From: Desulfosarcinaceae bacterium
GTDB lineage: Bacteria; Desulfobacterota; Desulfobacteria; Desulfobacterales; Desulfosarcinaceae
Assembly: GCA_030066015.1 (NCBI GenBank)
Contig: JASJCL010000009.1
Span: 1-64,000, forward strand
Reading direction: 5' to 3'
DNA length: 64,000 nucleotides
The notes under the pieces were generated by a model. It was not told where the DNA came from and ran no database searches. It saw only the letters and a list, made by a program, of their open reading frames with translations. Below are positions 50,784 through 61,254 of the stretch, piece by piece (the first letter of the stretch is position 1; each line of letters opens with the position of its first letter). The position numbers and the translations under genes are program-made.

Positions 50784-52375
50784 GGCAGAAGGATGTCGGT
50801 CAAGGGTTGCTCTGGATGGTGTGCGGAGGCCAACTGCGATATCGTTTCTGGCAGAATGGCCATGAGATCCGATGCCAAATATCCCTGGGGCCCCATTGTT
50901 GCAGCCAGCCGGTCCCCGGCAGCGCCGTGGAGATAGACCCCCAGACGGGCAGCCGCCTCTGGTGAGCTGCCCTGGGTAACCAGAGCGGCGATGATGCCTG
51001 TCAGTACATCCCCCATTCCGCCCGACGCCATCCCGCTGTTCCCGCTGAGGTTGATCCAAACCTCCCCGCCCTGGCTGGCCACCACCGTACGGGCGCCTTT
51101 GAGGACCAGCGTCACACCGTGTTCCGTCGCGAATTTGCGGGCGCTGGCCACCCTGTCCGCCAGCAATTCAGCGGTGGGGTGCCCCGTGAGGCGGGACATC
51201 TCGCCGGGATGTGGGGTGAGAATAATGGGGACCTCGGCCGCCGTCAGCACCGCGAGGCGCTCGGCCAGGAGATTGAGACCGTCGGCGTCGATCACCAGGG
51301 GTAGGGGGCTTCGACTTACAAGCGCTTCCAGGAGGTCACCCGTCTCCGCCTCCGTTCCGATGCCTGGGCCCAGCGCCACGCATCTGCGTCCCGCCGATAG
51401 TCCCAGAATTTGCGGGAGCGCTTCTGTCGATAGACCACCCAATGGGGTTTCAGCCAATCCCACCGTCATGGCTTCCAGCGTCTGTTGAGCCACCAGGGGC
51501 TGGACCCCCTGGGGACACCCCAAGGTGACCAATCCGGCTCCCGCCCGAAGGGCTGCCATGGCGGCCATCGCGGCTGCGCCGGTGGTACCCGATTTTCCGG
51601 CGATTACCAGTAGGTGACCCGTGGTGCCTTTATGGGCCAGGGGATCTCTGGGGCGCAGGAGCGCATGGGCGGCGTCGGCCGTCATCAGATGCTGGCGGCA
51701 ACCGACGCCGCGTGCGATGTGCGGGGGAATGCCGATCTCAATCACTTTGAGGCGGCCCGTGTGTTCGGCACCGGGATAGAGCAGGTGCCCCACCTTGGCG
51801 AAGGCGAAGGTCGCCGTGGCGTCGGCGGTGATGCAGATCCCTTGTACACGACCGGTGTCGGCATTTAGGCCCGATGGGATGTCAACGGCGAAAATGGGCT
51901 TTTTGGTGGCGTTAAGAAACGTGATGACGGACCGATAGTAGCCGCGCACGTCGGCGTTGAGGCCGGTGCCCAACAGGGCATCGATCCAGACCGCAGGTGC
52001 TGACATCTGCGCCGCCTGTTGAGTAAAGGCCGCTTGGTCGGGAAGGGCGATCACCGCCACCCCCAGGCGGGAGATCAGCTCCAGGTTGACGCGCGCATCG
52101 CCGGTCACTCGCTCGGTCTCGCTGAGGAGATATACCGTCACGGGTATGCCGCGCTGGTAAAGGTAGCGCGCCATGACGAAGCCGTCACCCCCATTGTTGC
52201 CCCGTCCGGCCACGACTCCCACCGCACCGCCGTTGGCCTTCCTATAGGTGGTCTCCAAGAAAAAGGCGGTTGCGCCTCGACCGGCGTTTTCCATCAACAC
52301 CCGACCGGGAAGCCCGAAGCGCTTGATCGTCTCGCGATCCATCTGCTGCATTTCGGCAGCCGTCACCAGGTCCAT
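50780..52375 (-). CDS. nnr: Bifunctional NAD(P)H-hydrate repair enzyme
   Basis: This 531-residue protein has an N-terminal NAD(P)HX epimerase (YjeF_N; GRGNNGGDGFVMARYL, VDIPSGLNADTG) and a C-terminal ADP-dependent dehydratase (GKSGTTGAAAMAAMAALRAG, DADGLNLL, GGMGDVLTG). It repairs hydrated NAD(P)H. GTG/ATG choices were resolved in favour of 52375 by a GAGG site. It follows the pdxJ-like gene by 25 nt; acpS, often found at this spot, is absent. Confidence 0.94.
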   Translation of the reverse strand: MDLVTAAEMQQMDRETIKRFGLPGRVLMENAGRGATAFFLETTYRKANGGAVGVVAGRGNNGGDGFVMARYLYQRGIPVTVYLLSETERVTGDARVNLELISRLGVAVIALPDQAAFTQQAAQMSAPAVWIDALLGTGLNADVRGYYRSVITFLNATKKPIFAVDIPSGLNADTGRVQGICITADATATFAFAKVGHLLYPGAEHTGRLKVIEIGIPPHIARGVGCRQHLMTADAAHALLRPRDPLAHKGTTGHLLVIAGKSGTTGAAAMAAMAALRAGAGLVTLGCPQGVQPLVAQQTLEAMTVGLAETPLGGLSTEALPQILGLSAGRRCVALGPGIGTEAETGDLLEALVSRSPLPLVIDADGLNLLAERLAVLTAAEVPIILTPHPGEMSRLTGHPTAELLADRVASARKFATEHGVTLVLKGARTVVASQGGEVWINLSGNSGMASGGMGDVLTGIIAALVTQGSSPEAAARLGVYLHGAAGDRLAATMGPQGYLASDLMAILPETISQLASAHHPEQPLTDILLP

Positions 52376-52400
52376 CTCGCACCTCATGCCACTGGTGGGG

Positions 52401-53132
52401 TTAAAGTTGGTTTGCCATGGTAACCATATCGCCCACAGCCTTGTGGAGGCCCACGTATAGCGCTTGCGTGATGACGCTGTGGCCGATGAGCAGGTGTTCA
52501 ATTTCGGGAAGACCGGCGAAAGCGCGGAGATTGTTGTAGCCCAGACCACCGGCGAGCCACGGTCGCAATTTCAGGCGGTGGGCCAGCTTAATGGCATCCA
52601 CCACCTGCCCGAAGGCCTGTTCGACCTGTTCATCGGAGCCGCCATGGCGATATCCTTGGCTGAAGCTATGGGTATTGAGGACGACGCCGTCGGCGCCCGC
52701 CTGCAGCGCCAGTTTGACCTGCTCCGGTTGCGGGTCGATGAAGATCAAGGCCCGAATACCGTTGTTCTGCAAGGCTTTTAGACTGTCTTCGAGCTCCTTG
52801 TGATGGACCATCAGGTCGATGCCGCTTCGGGGCACCATAGACAGGGGGTGCACACTGACGAGCACGCAAAGGTCGGGACGCAAATCCATGGCCAGACCAA
52901 AAAGTTCCGCGGCCGCTGGGATGGTGATGATCAGTCGGGTATGCACTGTTTCACGGAGAAGGCGCAGATCGCGTTCGGCGATGGGACTGCTCTCAGTGCC
53001 GAGGCTGGCCGCCACCCCGGCTGCTCCCGCGATCTGGATGAAGGTGGCGGCGGCAACTGGATCCGGCTCCATCTCTCCGCGGGTCTGACGCAGGGCGCCG
53101 ACGGGATCCACACTGATGTAGACGCCTGCCAT
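52401..53132 (-). CDS. PdxJ-family protein with a degenerate active site
   Basis: This 243-residue TIM barrel aligns end to end with pyridoxine 5'-phosphate synthase: ALRQTRG, PDPVAAA, RALIFIDPQPEQVKLALQAGADGVV and GHSVITQALYVGL all match. Nearly all catalytic positions differ. NIDH becomes SVDP, VHLREDRRH becomes ASLGTESSP, NLEM becomes IITI, VPEKR becomes VSVHP, and NAGHGL becomes LAGGL. The gene is intact, uses similar codons to its neighbours, and sits between ybeY and nnr, a normal pdxJ position. It is unlikely to make pyridoxine phosphate by the known mechanism; a new or regulatory role is inferred. Confidence 0.85.
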   Translation of the reverse strand: MAGVYISVDPVGALRQTRGEMEPDPVAAATFIQIAGAAGVAASLGTESSPIAERDLRLLRETVHTRLIITIPAAAELFGLAMDLRPDLCVLVSVHPLSMVPRSGIDLMVHHKELEDSLKALQNNGIRALIFIDPQPEQVKLALQAGADGVVLNTHSFSQGYRHGGSDEQVEQAFGQVVDAIKLAHRLKLRPWLAGGLGYNNLRAFAGLPEIEHLLIGHSVITQALYVGLHKAVGDMVTMANQL

Positions 53133-53599
53133 TATGCCTCCCTTTCTCCAGCGGTAGGATCGATCCGGGCCAAAACGGCCTTCAGTTCCTTGGACTTGGC
53201 CGCCATCTTAGCAGCATCGGCCGTGTTGCTGACATGATCGTAACCGAAAAGATGCAGTATGCCGTGGATGAGCAGGTCGTCCAATCGCTCTTCGAACGGC
53301 ATGGCCGCCCCCTCGCTCTCGCTCCGGCAGGTGTCGAGTGAAATGACCACGTCACCGATCAGATGGGGTGTCACCTCGCTGAACGCCCCCTCTCGCATGG
53401 AAAAAGCGATGACGTTGGTGGGGCCGCTGCGCTGGAGATATTGCTGGTTGAGGGCGGCGATCTCATCGTCGTCCACCAGCACGATGGACAACTCCCCGTC
53501 AGGACAGTCCAAGGCGTTTAAGATGGCCGCGGCCTTCATCTGGACGCTTTCCTGCTGAACGGGCTGTCTTTTTTGACGATTGTCGATCTGAATCTCCAT
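53132..53599 (-). CDS. ybeY: Endoribonuclease YbeY
   Basis: This 155-residue protein has the UPF0054 zinc motif HGILHLFGYDH (about residues 114-124). It matures 16S rRNA and takes part in ribosome quality control. The start at 53599 gives the family-typical opening MEIQIDNRQ with an AGAGG site. This places its first 101 nt inside the 3' end of pgpH. The stop shares one base with the start of the pdxJ-like gene. Confidence 0.95.
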   Translation of the reverse strand: MEIQIDNRQKRQPVQQESVQMKAAAILNALDCPDGELSIVLVDDDEIAALNQQYLQRSGPTNVIAFSMREGAFSEVTPHLIGDVVISLDTCRSESEGAAMPFEERLDDLLIHGILHLFGYDHVSNTADAAKMAAKSKELKAVLARIDPTAGEREA

Positions 53600-55902
53600 G
53601 CTTGGCCTCTCCGCTTTTCCCCTGTGCCAAGGATTGCACTTCGGCGTATTCGATACGGTGATGGTGAATCCCGTTCAAGATCTTATAGAAACTCCGGGCG
53701 ATACGATGCAGGTCTTTAAGGGTCAACTCACAGTCGTCCAGTTGACCATCAGAGAAAATTTTGTTGATCAGATTCTGCACCAGTCCCTGGATGCGCGCCG
53801 GTGTGGGATTTTCCAGGGTTCGCGATGCAGCTTCGACCACATCGGCCAGCATCACCAGACCGGCCTCTTTGGTTTGTGGTTTTGGCCCGGGATAGCGGAA
53901 GTCACTGACGTTGACATTTTCCTCCCCCCGCAGCTGTTTGGCCTTCTCAAAGAAATAGCTGATCAAACTTGTTCCATGGTGCTGTTTAATGGCGTCGATG
54001 ATGGCCGTACCCAGTTTGTGTTGACGGGCGATCTCGACGCCCTCCTTGACATGGGAGCTGAGGATCAGGGCCGACATGCTGGGGGCCAACTTGTCGTGAC
54101 GATTGCGGCCGTTGGTTTGGTTTTCAATAAAGTAGAGCGGCTTCTTTATTTTGCCAATGTCATGGTAATACCCGCAAACCTTCGCCAGAAGAGGGTTGGC
54201 CCCGATCTCCGTTGCGGCGGCTTCCACTAGCGAACCCACGATGACCGAGTGATGGTAGGTCCCGGGAGCCTCGATCATGAGTCTTCTGAGGAGGGGGCGG
54301 TCGAGATTGGCGCGTTCTAGCAGGGTGATGTCGGTAGTGTAGTGAAAGAGCATCTCAATGACGGGTGCCACGCCGATGGTGATGATACCGGCAAAGGCGC
54401 CACCCATGAAGGCGAAGACCACATTCCAGAGCAGCTGGTACCCGGTGATTTCGCCGAAGTAGAGGTCGATCGCAGTCGCCAGAATCGCATTGACCAGGCC
54501 GATCTTCAGACCGGCCTGAATGATGAGTTGGCGCTCCCGGCAGGACTGGGTCCAATAGGCGGCGATCACACTGGAGAGCCAGAAATAGATGAAGAGCTCG
54601 AAGCGGTTTTGCAGCATGATGGCGCTGCAAACTGCCACCACCAGCCCGAAGGTATGGGCCAGCGCCGGTCCCAAAAAGAGGCAGACAGTCATGGCGCCAC
54701 AGGTCAAGGGAATACCGTAGACCAATGAGGCGGCCGGGATCGAGAAGAGGGCGTTGTCCGTCCATGCCTCGGTGAGGATGCCGGCAAACTTGATCACCAG
54801 GAGGAGGACCACCAGCACAAAAGCGCAGAACAGAAGATTTCGGTCGTGTTCGCCGCCAACGGCGGGCGTGTGTTGCAGCCCCACGTAGTAGGCCGTTAAG
54901 AGCAGACAAATCAGAAGCAGGCCGCCACCGGCCACCCGACTCAGCAACTTTTCGGTGCGGGCTTGCTCCGCCAGCGCCTTCAGCTTGATAATCTGTTCGG
55001 CGGTGACCCGTTCGCCTTCGCGCAGCAGCATCTCACCCGCTTTTATCTTGTAAAGAATCGGTTTGGTCTGCACGATGGCCAACTGCTTACGTGCTTCGGT
55101 TTCATGACGGTTAAGGCTGATGTTGGGCTGCAGCAGGCGCTGCACCAGGTCCACCACAAGTCCGATGCGGGCGTACGCTTGGTTGACCAGCAGGGGCTGG
55201 CCCACGACGCGGACCATGGTTTTCGCCTGGTCGGGACCGTAATACGGGCGCAGGTTCTTCACCAATCGCTCTTTTTGAGAGGGCAACTCCCGCAGCGTGA
55301 TGCCTTTTTCGGCTTCGCGCAGCAAGAGCTCTTTGTTGGCCACGATACCGTTGCCCATGATCTCGGTGAGAATGCGCACAATGTCGCTTTGCAGTTCATG
55401 GGAGAAGGCGGCCTGTCGGAGCAGGTCGAAGGCACCTTCGCTAATTGTGAGTCCCAAGACGGATTCGAAAGCGTTTTTGTGATCGCCAACGGTCTCGCCG
55501 GCTGGATCGGGATAGGGCGTTTGCGTGTCCGCACTGGCATCGAACCCCAGGTCAACGACCTCGTCCGTGGACGGTATGCGCTGGCGCATCTCCTTGAAGG
55601 CGGTCTCCACGCGCTGGACCAGATTGACCATCAGGGTGGTATCGTGGTCGTAAACCGTCAATACTGCTTCGGCGGCTTTTCGCTGCAGCTCCCTGGAAGC
55701 TGCCTCGTCTTCGATGAAAAAATCTTGGGGCGCCTTAATGTCATGCTCGACGACGTCGCCCGGAGCATAGCTGTATCGGCGGATGGAAAGGCTAGGGTAA
55801 AGGAGCAGCAGAAAGAGTCCCAGGCATAAGGACAGCAGCAGCCAGGGAAGGTAGGGGCGCGATGCGGCGGCCTTGTTCTTGGGATCGCCGCTGCGCTCGC
55901 CT

Positions 55903-56904
<1,002 letters not shown>

Positions 56905-57243
56905 GCCAAATTGGCGGACCTAGTTCTCGAGTATCGTGGCCATTGGCGCTGATCCGGCACCGTGCCTATGCTATATTGGACAGGCCGTCAAGCGATCTGT
57001 TAACGCTGTGATGCACCAATCTGATTCGGCCAGACCCTAACCAACTTTATACGTGAATGCAAATGGGCTCACAAACACCTGCATTCTCTCCTTGAAGCTA
57101 TGGACGAATGGGGGAAGCGCCACTACGGCCAACGATGGGTTCCCAGCCCTGATTTCCGTAAGTGGAAAAGGCTTGACGGGTGACTATGCACTTGCTACTC
57201 AGCGGTTCCATCTGCTCCATGGCCCTCCAGTTCAGGGGAATTC
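56905..57243. other. Divergent intergenic region between phoH and cvpA
   Basis: These 339 bp contain weak promoter-like elements (56943-56991) for both directions and no convincing gene. A 64-codon frame near 57053-57247 lacks a ribosome-binding site and overlaps the start of cvpA. Confidence 0.5.
56943..56991. promoter_or_regulatory. Weak divergent promoter elements
   Basis: Plus strand: TTGGCG (56943-56948) and TATGCT (56967-56972), 18 nt apart. Minus strand: TTGACG (56991-56986) with TAGGCA 17 nt further. Each has one poor box. Confidence 0.3.
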
Positions 57244-57774
57244 ATGAACCCATTCGATATTCTCATCATTATCATTATCGTGGTCACTCTGATTCGGGGG
57301 GTCTTTCGCGGTCTGGTCAAAGAGCTGGCTTCCATCATCGGCGTCCTGGGCGGATTTTATGCGGCTTACAGCTACTATCCCTTTCTTGGTCAGCCCCTTG
57401 GCCGTTGGATACCACAGCCGGGTTGGGCCAATATCGTCAGCTTCCTCATCATTTTCACCGTCATCTATCTGATCGTCAGCATCCTTGGGGTCATCATCAA
57501 GTACCTGCTCAGCATTGCCTTCCTGGGGTGGGTGGACCGGCTTTGTGGAACCCTTTTCGGAGCCTTTAAAGGCGTCCTGATATGTGCCGTGCTATTGGTG
57601 GCGCTGATAGCCTTTCTGCCGGCCAGTTCCAATATTGTGCGGGCCTCAATGCTATCCCCCTACGTCAAGAAGATTGCCCACCCCATGGCCCGTATGGTGA
57701 CCAAAGAGATGCGTCAACGCTACAATCACAACGCTGAAGAGGTGGAAAAGACGTGGCGCCAAAAGCAAAATTAA
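57244..57774 (+). CDS. CvpA family membrane protein
   Basis: This 176-residue protein starts with NPFDILIIIIIVVTLIRGVFRGLVKELASIIG, the CvpA hallmark of a first helix followed by RGxxRGxxKE. It has four predicted membrane helices and a short basic cytoplasmic tail. CvpA proteins are linked to colicin V production in E. coli and to envelope homeostasis more widely; the exact role is unknown. Its end overlaps mazG by 22 nt. Confidence 0.9.
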   Translation: MNPFDILIIIIIVVTLIRGVFRGLVKELASIIGVLGGFYAAYSYYPFLGQPLGRWIPQPGWANIVSFLIIFTVIYLIVSILGVIIKYLLSIAFLGWVDRLCGTLFGAFKGVLICAVLLVALIAFLPASSNIVRASMLSPYVKKIAHPMARMVTKEMRQRYNHNAEEVEKTWRQKQN

Positions 57775-58511
57775 CCTCTCCGCCCTCCCACCCAATACCG
57801 GCCAAACGCTTCATCGAAAGCCTTACACCAATCGCGGCCCTCAGGGAGTTGATCGCAACCCTGCGCGGTGACGGCGGCTGCCCCTGGGACCGCCAGCAGA
57901 CACCCGAAAGCGTTACGACGTATCTTCTCGAGGAGGCTTACGAACTGGTGAGCGCTGTGGAAGCAGGGGAGCATAGCGCCATTGAAGAGGAACTGGGAGA
58001 CGTGCTGTTTCAGGTGTTATTTATGGCGCAGCTGTTTGAGGAGCACGGCCTCTTGGATCTTGCAGCGGTGGCCGAGCGCAATCGTACCAAAATGATGCGA
58101 CGCCATCCCCATGTCTTCGGAGACGAGACCATCGCATCCGCTGGCGACGTCAAACTGCGCTGGGCGGAGATCAAGGCGGTCGAGAAAGAAACGAACGGGC
58201 AATCACGGCAATCCATTGATATCCCAACCAAACTACCGGCACTGCTCAAGGTTTGCCGGTATTTTGAGCGTCTACCTGAAAAACCCCACCCCAGTGAGCC
58301 GCTCGGAGAGGCGGTTGCGGCACTCAATAAAGTGGCGGCCGCAACTAATGTCTCGAAATCCCATGCGACCGATCTGGGTGCGGTGGATGCTGTTGAGACC
58401 GCTGGGGATGCCCTCCTCCACCTCGTCCATGCGATTCTTCGGATGAATCAGCATCCCGAAACCCTCCTTCACCGGGCCCTACGCAAGCGATTGGCGCCAC
58501 ATCCCGACTGA
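57753..58511 (+). CDS. mazG: Nucleoside triphosphate pyrophosphohydrolase MazG
   Basis: This 252-residue enzyme hydrolyses aberrant NTPs to monophosphates. The first MazG domain has CPWDRQQT and LLEEAYELVSAVEAGE ... EEELGDVLFQ with the metal-binding Glu/Asp set. The second repeat (VETAGDALLHLVHAILRM) is more diverged. The start is a GTG at 57753, overlapping cvpA, which fits translational coupling. Confidence 0.93.
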   Translation: MAPKAKLTSPPSHPIPAKRFIESLTPIAALRELIATLRGDGGCPWDRQQTPESVTTYLLEEAYELVSAVEAGEHSAIEEELGDVLFQVLFMAQLFEEHGLLDLAAVAERNRTKMMRRHPHVFGDETIASAGDVKLRWAEIKAVEKETNGQSRQSIDIPTKLPALLKVCRYFERLPEKPHPSEPLGEAVAALNKVAAATNVSKSHATDLGAVDAVETAGDALLHLVHAILRMNQHPETLLHRALRKRLAPHPD

Positions 58512-58856
58512 ATAGAATATCGGAACATTTCTACAGATTTATACAGGGTGTGACCCAGGTAGATTCGCTGCGGAGCCAGGAAACCGCCATGTTCAGCGGC
58601 AGCGGTCCTCATTGCCCATGAAGTTTGATTGAGGTGGAGATCGGGGTAAGCAATACCTCACCGGCCGCGATGCCGCTCAGCATGAAGGGACAGTGCGGCA
58701 TCCCCGTGACGTTACTAGCGGAGAATGGGGCGGCAGGATTCCCCCATGACTCAGCGGGGTAGGAGTTGGGCTTCTTGAGAGCCCAGACAGAGTCATGGTG
58801 GGGCATGGCCATTCAAGGATGACCATTCGTTCGGTTGGTACGGTGCGAGATGCCCT
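58512..58856. other. Intergenic region between convergent mazG and a small flagellar-type gene
   Basis: These 345 bp hold no recognised gene or terminator. A minus-strand frame of 67 codons (58609-58812) has a somewhat protein-like composition but no ribosome-binding site and no family match; it is left uncalled. Confidence 0.45.
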
Positions 58857-59159
58857 TTAGACCATTTCGTCAACGGGCTTTTTCGCTGGCGGCAGCCTGA
58901 AAATCAAGTCGCCATTGTTGTTGTACTTCTCGTAGATGACGCGGCCTTCCTCAAAGGTGTGGGCGCTGTTTTTCTTCGCCTCCTCTTCTTCGGCGGCCGT
59001 TTTCTTGCTAAGTTCGGCGCTATCCTGCGCCGATTCGATCGGCCGGTCCTCCCTTACCTTCTGCTCCTTTTCGATGAGCGCTTTTTTCTCCTGTGCGACA
59101 ACGGTGTTCTCCGGCCGCCCCAAGTTCTGCACCGATGATGGTCCAACACTGTCCAACAT
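58857..59159 (-). CDS. Small hydrophilic protein with FlaG-like C-terminus
   Basis: This 100-residue protein has an extended, highly charged helical middle (Glu/Lys/Ala-rich, residues about 22-72). A short C-terminal domain, VIYEKYNNNGDLIFRLPP, resembles the strand and PP pattern at the end of FlaG-type flagellar proteins. The likeness is weak. It sits 102 nt downstream of the DVU0524-family gene, which is itself flagellar-associated, supporting a motility link. A GGGGA site precedes the ATG. Confidence 0.6.
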   Translation of the reverse strand: MLDSVGPSSVQNLGRPENTVVAQEKKALIEKEQKVREDRPIESAQDSAELSKKTAAEEEEAKKNSAHTFEEGRVIYEKYNNNGDLIFRLPPAKKPVDEMV

Positions 59160-59261
59160 GACTAGATCCCCCTTTTACCGTTCTGGCGCCACCTTGAAGC
59201 CGATTCTGGCGGAAGCCGTAGATGCCCCCGGTAGGCTGGCGGTTGATTCTCAACTCGCACG

Positions 59262-59693
59262 TCAATTGGCGTCTGATTGTGAATCTGCTGCGCCCTCTTT
59301 TTTTGCCAATTCCACCAGGTGATTCATCAGGGCGCTGGAATCATCCACTGGCATGGCATTTGTTACCTTGCGATTCTCCTGATCCAAGGTGTTGAAAAAA
59401 AACTGTTTCCCTTTATTGGGGGCGGGGGATAAAGGATGATGGAGGGGTGTGCCTTCGGGGGTGGGCGATTCTGGCCCAGGCGCAAGCTCTCCGTATGTGC
59501 GGATGCGATCCAGGATTGTCGACGAGACCCGTTCGAAGACGCTCTCGCGAGAATCCCCTCCGCTGAGGGTTACACGATCCAGCTCGGCTTTGAAAGCAGA
59601 TTGCTGGGGCGTAGGTGCCGCCGTCCGGCCTTGACTGAGCTGACGGCGATAGACATTGAGCACGTTGTGAATCTGATAGCTATGAATATCCAC
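59262..59693 (-). CDS. DVU0524-family FlgM-associated protein
   Basis: This 143-residue protein has the characteristic opening DIHSYQIHNVLNVYRRQLSQG and continues with VTLSGGDSRESVFERVSSTILDRI. That pattern is found in the DVU0524 family of Desulfobacterota, usually encoded beside the anti-sigma factor gene flgM. The start is taken as the GTG at 59693, 8 nt after GGAGG; a GTG two codons earlier is too close to that site. No flgM is visible here. The C-terminal half is Pro-rich, then helical. Confidence 0.75.
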   Translation of the reverse strand: MDIHSYQIHNVLNVYRRQLSQGRTAAPTPQQSAFKAELDRVTLSGGDSRESVFERVSSTILDRIRTYGELAPGPESPTPEGTPLHHPLSPAPNKGKQFFFNTLDQENRKVTNAMPVDDSSALMNHLVELAKKEGAADSQSDAN

Positions 59694-59754
59694 TTTCACT
59701 ACCTCCGAACCCCTTATCGGCCTGGGTGACTTCTGCTTTAGGTTTTTTTGCCAT

Positions 59755-59796
59755 TAAAAAACCCACCTCCATTATCGGACGATGGAGATGGGCTTT
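59755..59796 (-). terminator. Intrinsic terminator of the FBA-like aldolase gene
   Basis: On the minus strand an 11-bp stem CCCATCTCCAT / ATGGAGGTGGG (one G-U pair) is followed immediately by TTTTTT. It lies about 75 nt after the aldolase stop and before the DVU0524-family gene. Confidence 0.9.
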
Positions 59797-59868
59797 AACT
59801 AAATGGCTGTAATATCGGGCTGGTGGAACCACTTCGATCAATTTCAAAGGACCCAGCAATAGCCCCTG

Positions 59869-61164
59869 TTAATCATCGAAATCCCCCTCGGGTCCTTTGT
59901 CCGATACGATCGATTTGGCCCGTTCAATTATCAGATCGCGGGTCCACTGGGCAGGATCCTCGATTCGTTCAGCCCTTGGGCCCGGATCGAAACTGCCCGC
60001 CTGGTTGATCGCGTCAATGGCGTGGGGCGCCGTGTCGGTGGCGTCAAATACCTCTGTCAGCAGGTTGAAGACAAAATCCTCCACACGTTTGGCCATGCGA
60101 TCCCGGTATCGCTTCTCCTGACCGAGGAATTTGTTTTCAAATGGTAGGTTGAGTTTCTTGAAATTCCCACCAGAAAGCCCATTTTTGGCGGCGTAGGTCA
60201 GCATCTCTTCCCACAGGGTGGCGTTAACGCCCTCCCCCCTAATCTTAATAAATTGTCCCGCCTCATCGAGTTGGGCATTGCCGTCATCATTGACCTTCAG
60301 TCCCCACGAGATCATTTGCAGGGCGGTGGCCACGTTGGCTTTGGTGGTGCGTGTCTTGTCACGGATCTCACGGAGCCGCTCGGAGCTGTTGCCCGATGTG
60401 CCGTGCTGGGCACCGGAAACGCGATAGGGCTCTAATGCGGCGTGAATCTCGGCGGTCAGGTCTACCTGAATCCCTTGGCCGCTCGCCTCGATCCCGTGGG
60501 TGGTGCCATTGTTGAGGGCAATCCAGGTGGGGTAGATCTCATGGGCATTGAGACCCTGGATAAGGAACAGCGCTTCCTCTACGGTGGAAAGCCCCAGTTT
60601 GCCTTTTATCTCACCAACTTCTGTTTCGAGGCTGGCCCACTGCGGGACGAAGGGCCTCAGCGCGATGCTGGCCAGCAGGTTTTGGTCGTCCGGCAGGTGG
60701 GAGGCATCGATGGCGATGGAGGTGATGCCGGCATCAAAAATGGAGGGGATTTCAGCCTTGGCAGCGGTGATATCGGCCTCTCCCTTGATACCGTAATGAT
60801 CGGCGTGCAGCGCGATGGGGATGGTGATCCCCATCTCGTTGCAGAGAGCGTCCACCTGGCGGGCGATATTCCAATAGTTCACCGGACAATAGGCCGCGGC
60901 GCCCCCTTCCGATTTGGCGATTTCGATAATCAGCGCTGAATTGGCCCGCTGGGCGGCCCGCAGCACCCCGCGAATGATGAGGTGGCTACGACCATTGGCG
61001 GCGATGGAGATTGCCGAACCCTTTGCGAGCATTGCTTTATCAATGAAGCCGCCACTGACCAGCAAGGCCTGCGAATTTGGGAAGAGGCGTTGGATATTGG
61101 GCGGCCGTCCCACCTTCAGGGCCATTTGAAATGCTTGCGATGAGCCACTCATGGATGAAGCCAT
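59869..61164 (-). CDS. Class II fructose-bisphosphate aldolase-like protein
   Basis: This 431-residue TIM barrel is of the zinc-dependent class II aldolase group, longer than standard Fba (about 300-360). Metal ligands are visible in IALHADHYG, the Glu-rich LETEVGEIKG, GTTHGIEASGQ and SGAQHGTSGN. A 100-residue C-terminal extension (ENKFLGQEKRYRDRMAKRVED onward) ends with a charged tail. GGAGGTG lies just before the ATG at 61164. It may be the cell's fructose-bisphosphate aldolase or a related sugar-phosphate aldolase; substrate is not certain. Confidence 0.82.
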   Translation of the reverse strand: MASSMSGSSQAFQMALKVGRPPNIQRLFPNSQALLVSGGFIDKAMLAKGSAISIAANGRSHLIIRGVLRAAQRANSALIIEIAKSEGGAAAYCPVNYWNIARQVDALCNEMGITIPIALHADHYGIKGEADITAAKAEIPSIFDAGITSIAIDASHLPDDQNLLASIALRPFVPQWASLETEVGEIKGKLGLSTVEEALFLIQGLNAHEIYPTWIALNNGTTHGIEASGQGIQVDLTAEIHAALEPYRVSGAQHGTSGNSSERLREIRDKTRTTKANVATALQMISWGLKVNDDGNAQLDEAGQFIKIRGEGVNATLWEEMLTYAAKNGLSGGNFKKLNLPFENKFLGQEKRYRDRMAKRVEDFVFNLLTEVFDATDTAPHAIDAINQAGSFDPGPRAERIEDPAQWTRDLIIERAKSIVSDKGPEGDFDD

Positions 61165-61254
61165 TTTCACCTCCTTGATGAAGGCGATGAGGGCGGGGGC
61201 CTCTCATCGGTTTTTCTCGATTTTTTCGGAATGAACCGGTCTTAACCAGTTTGC

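Noticed and set aside
58609-58812. 67-codon minus-strand frame in the mazG downstream gap
   Set aside because: Composition is moderately protein-like, but there is no ribosome-binding site and I recognise no relative; insufficient support.
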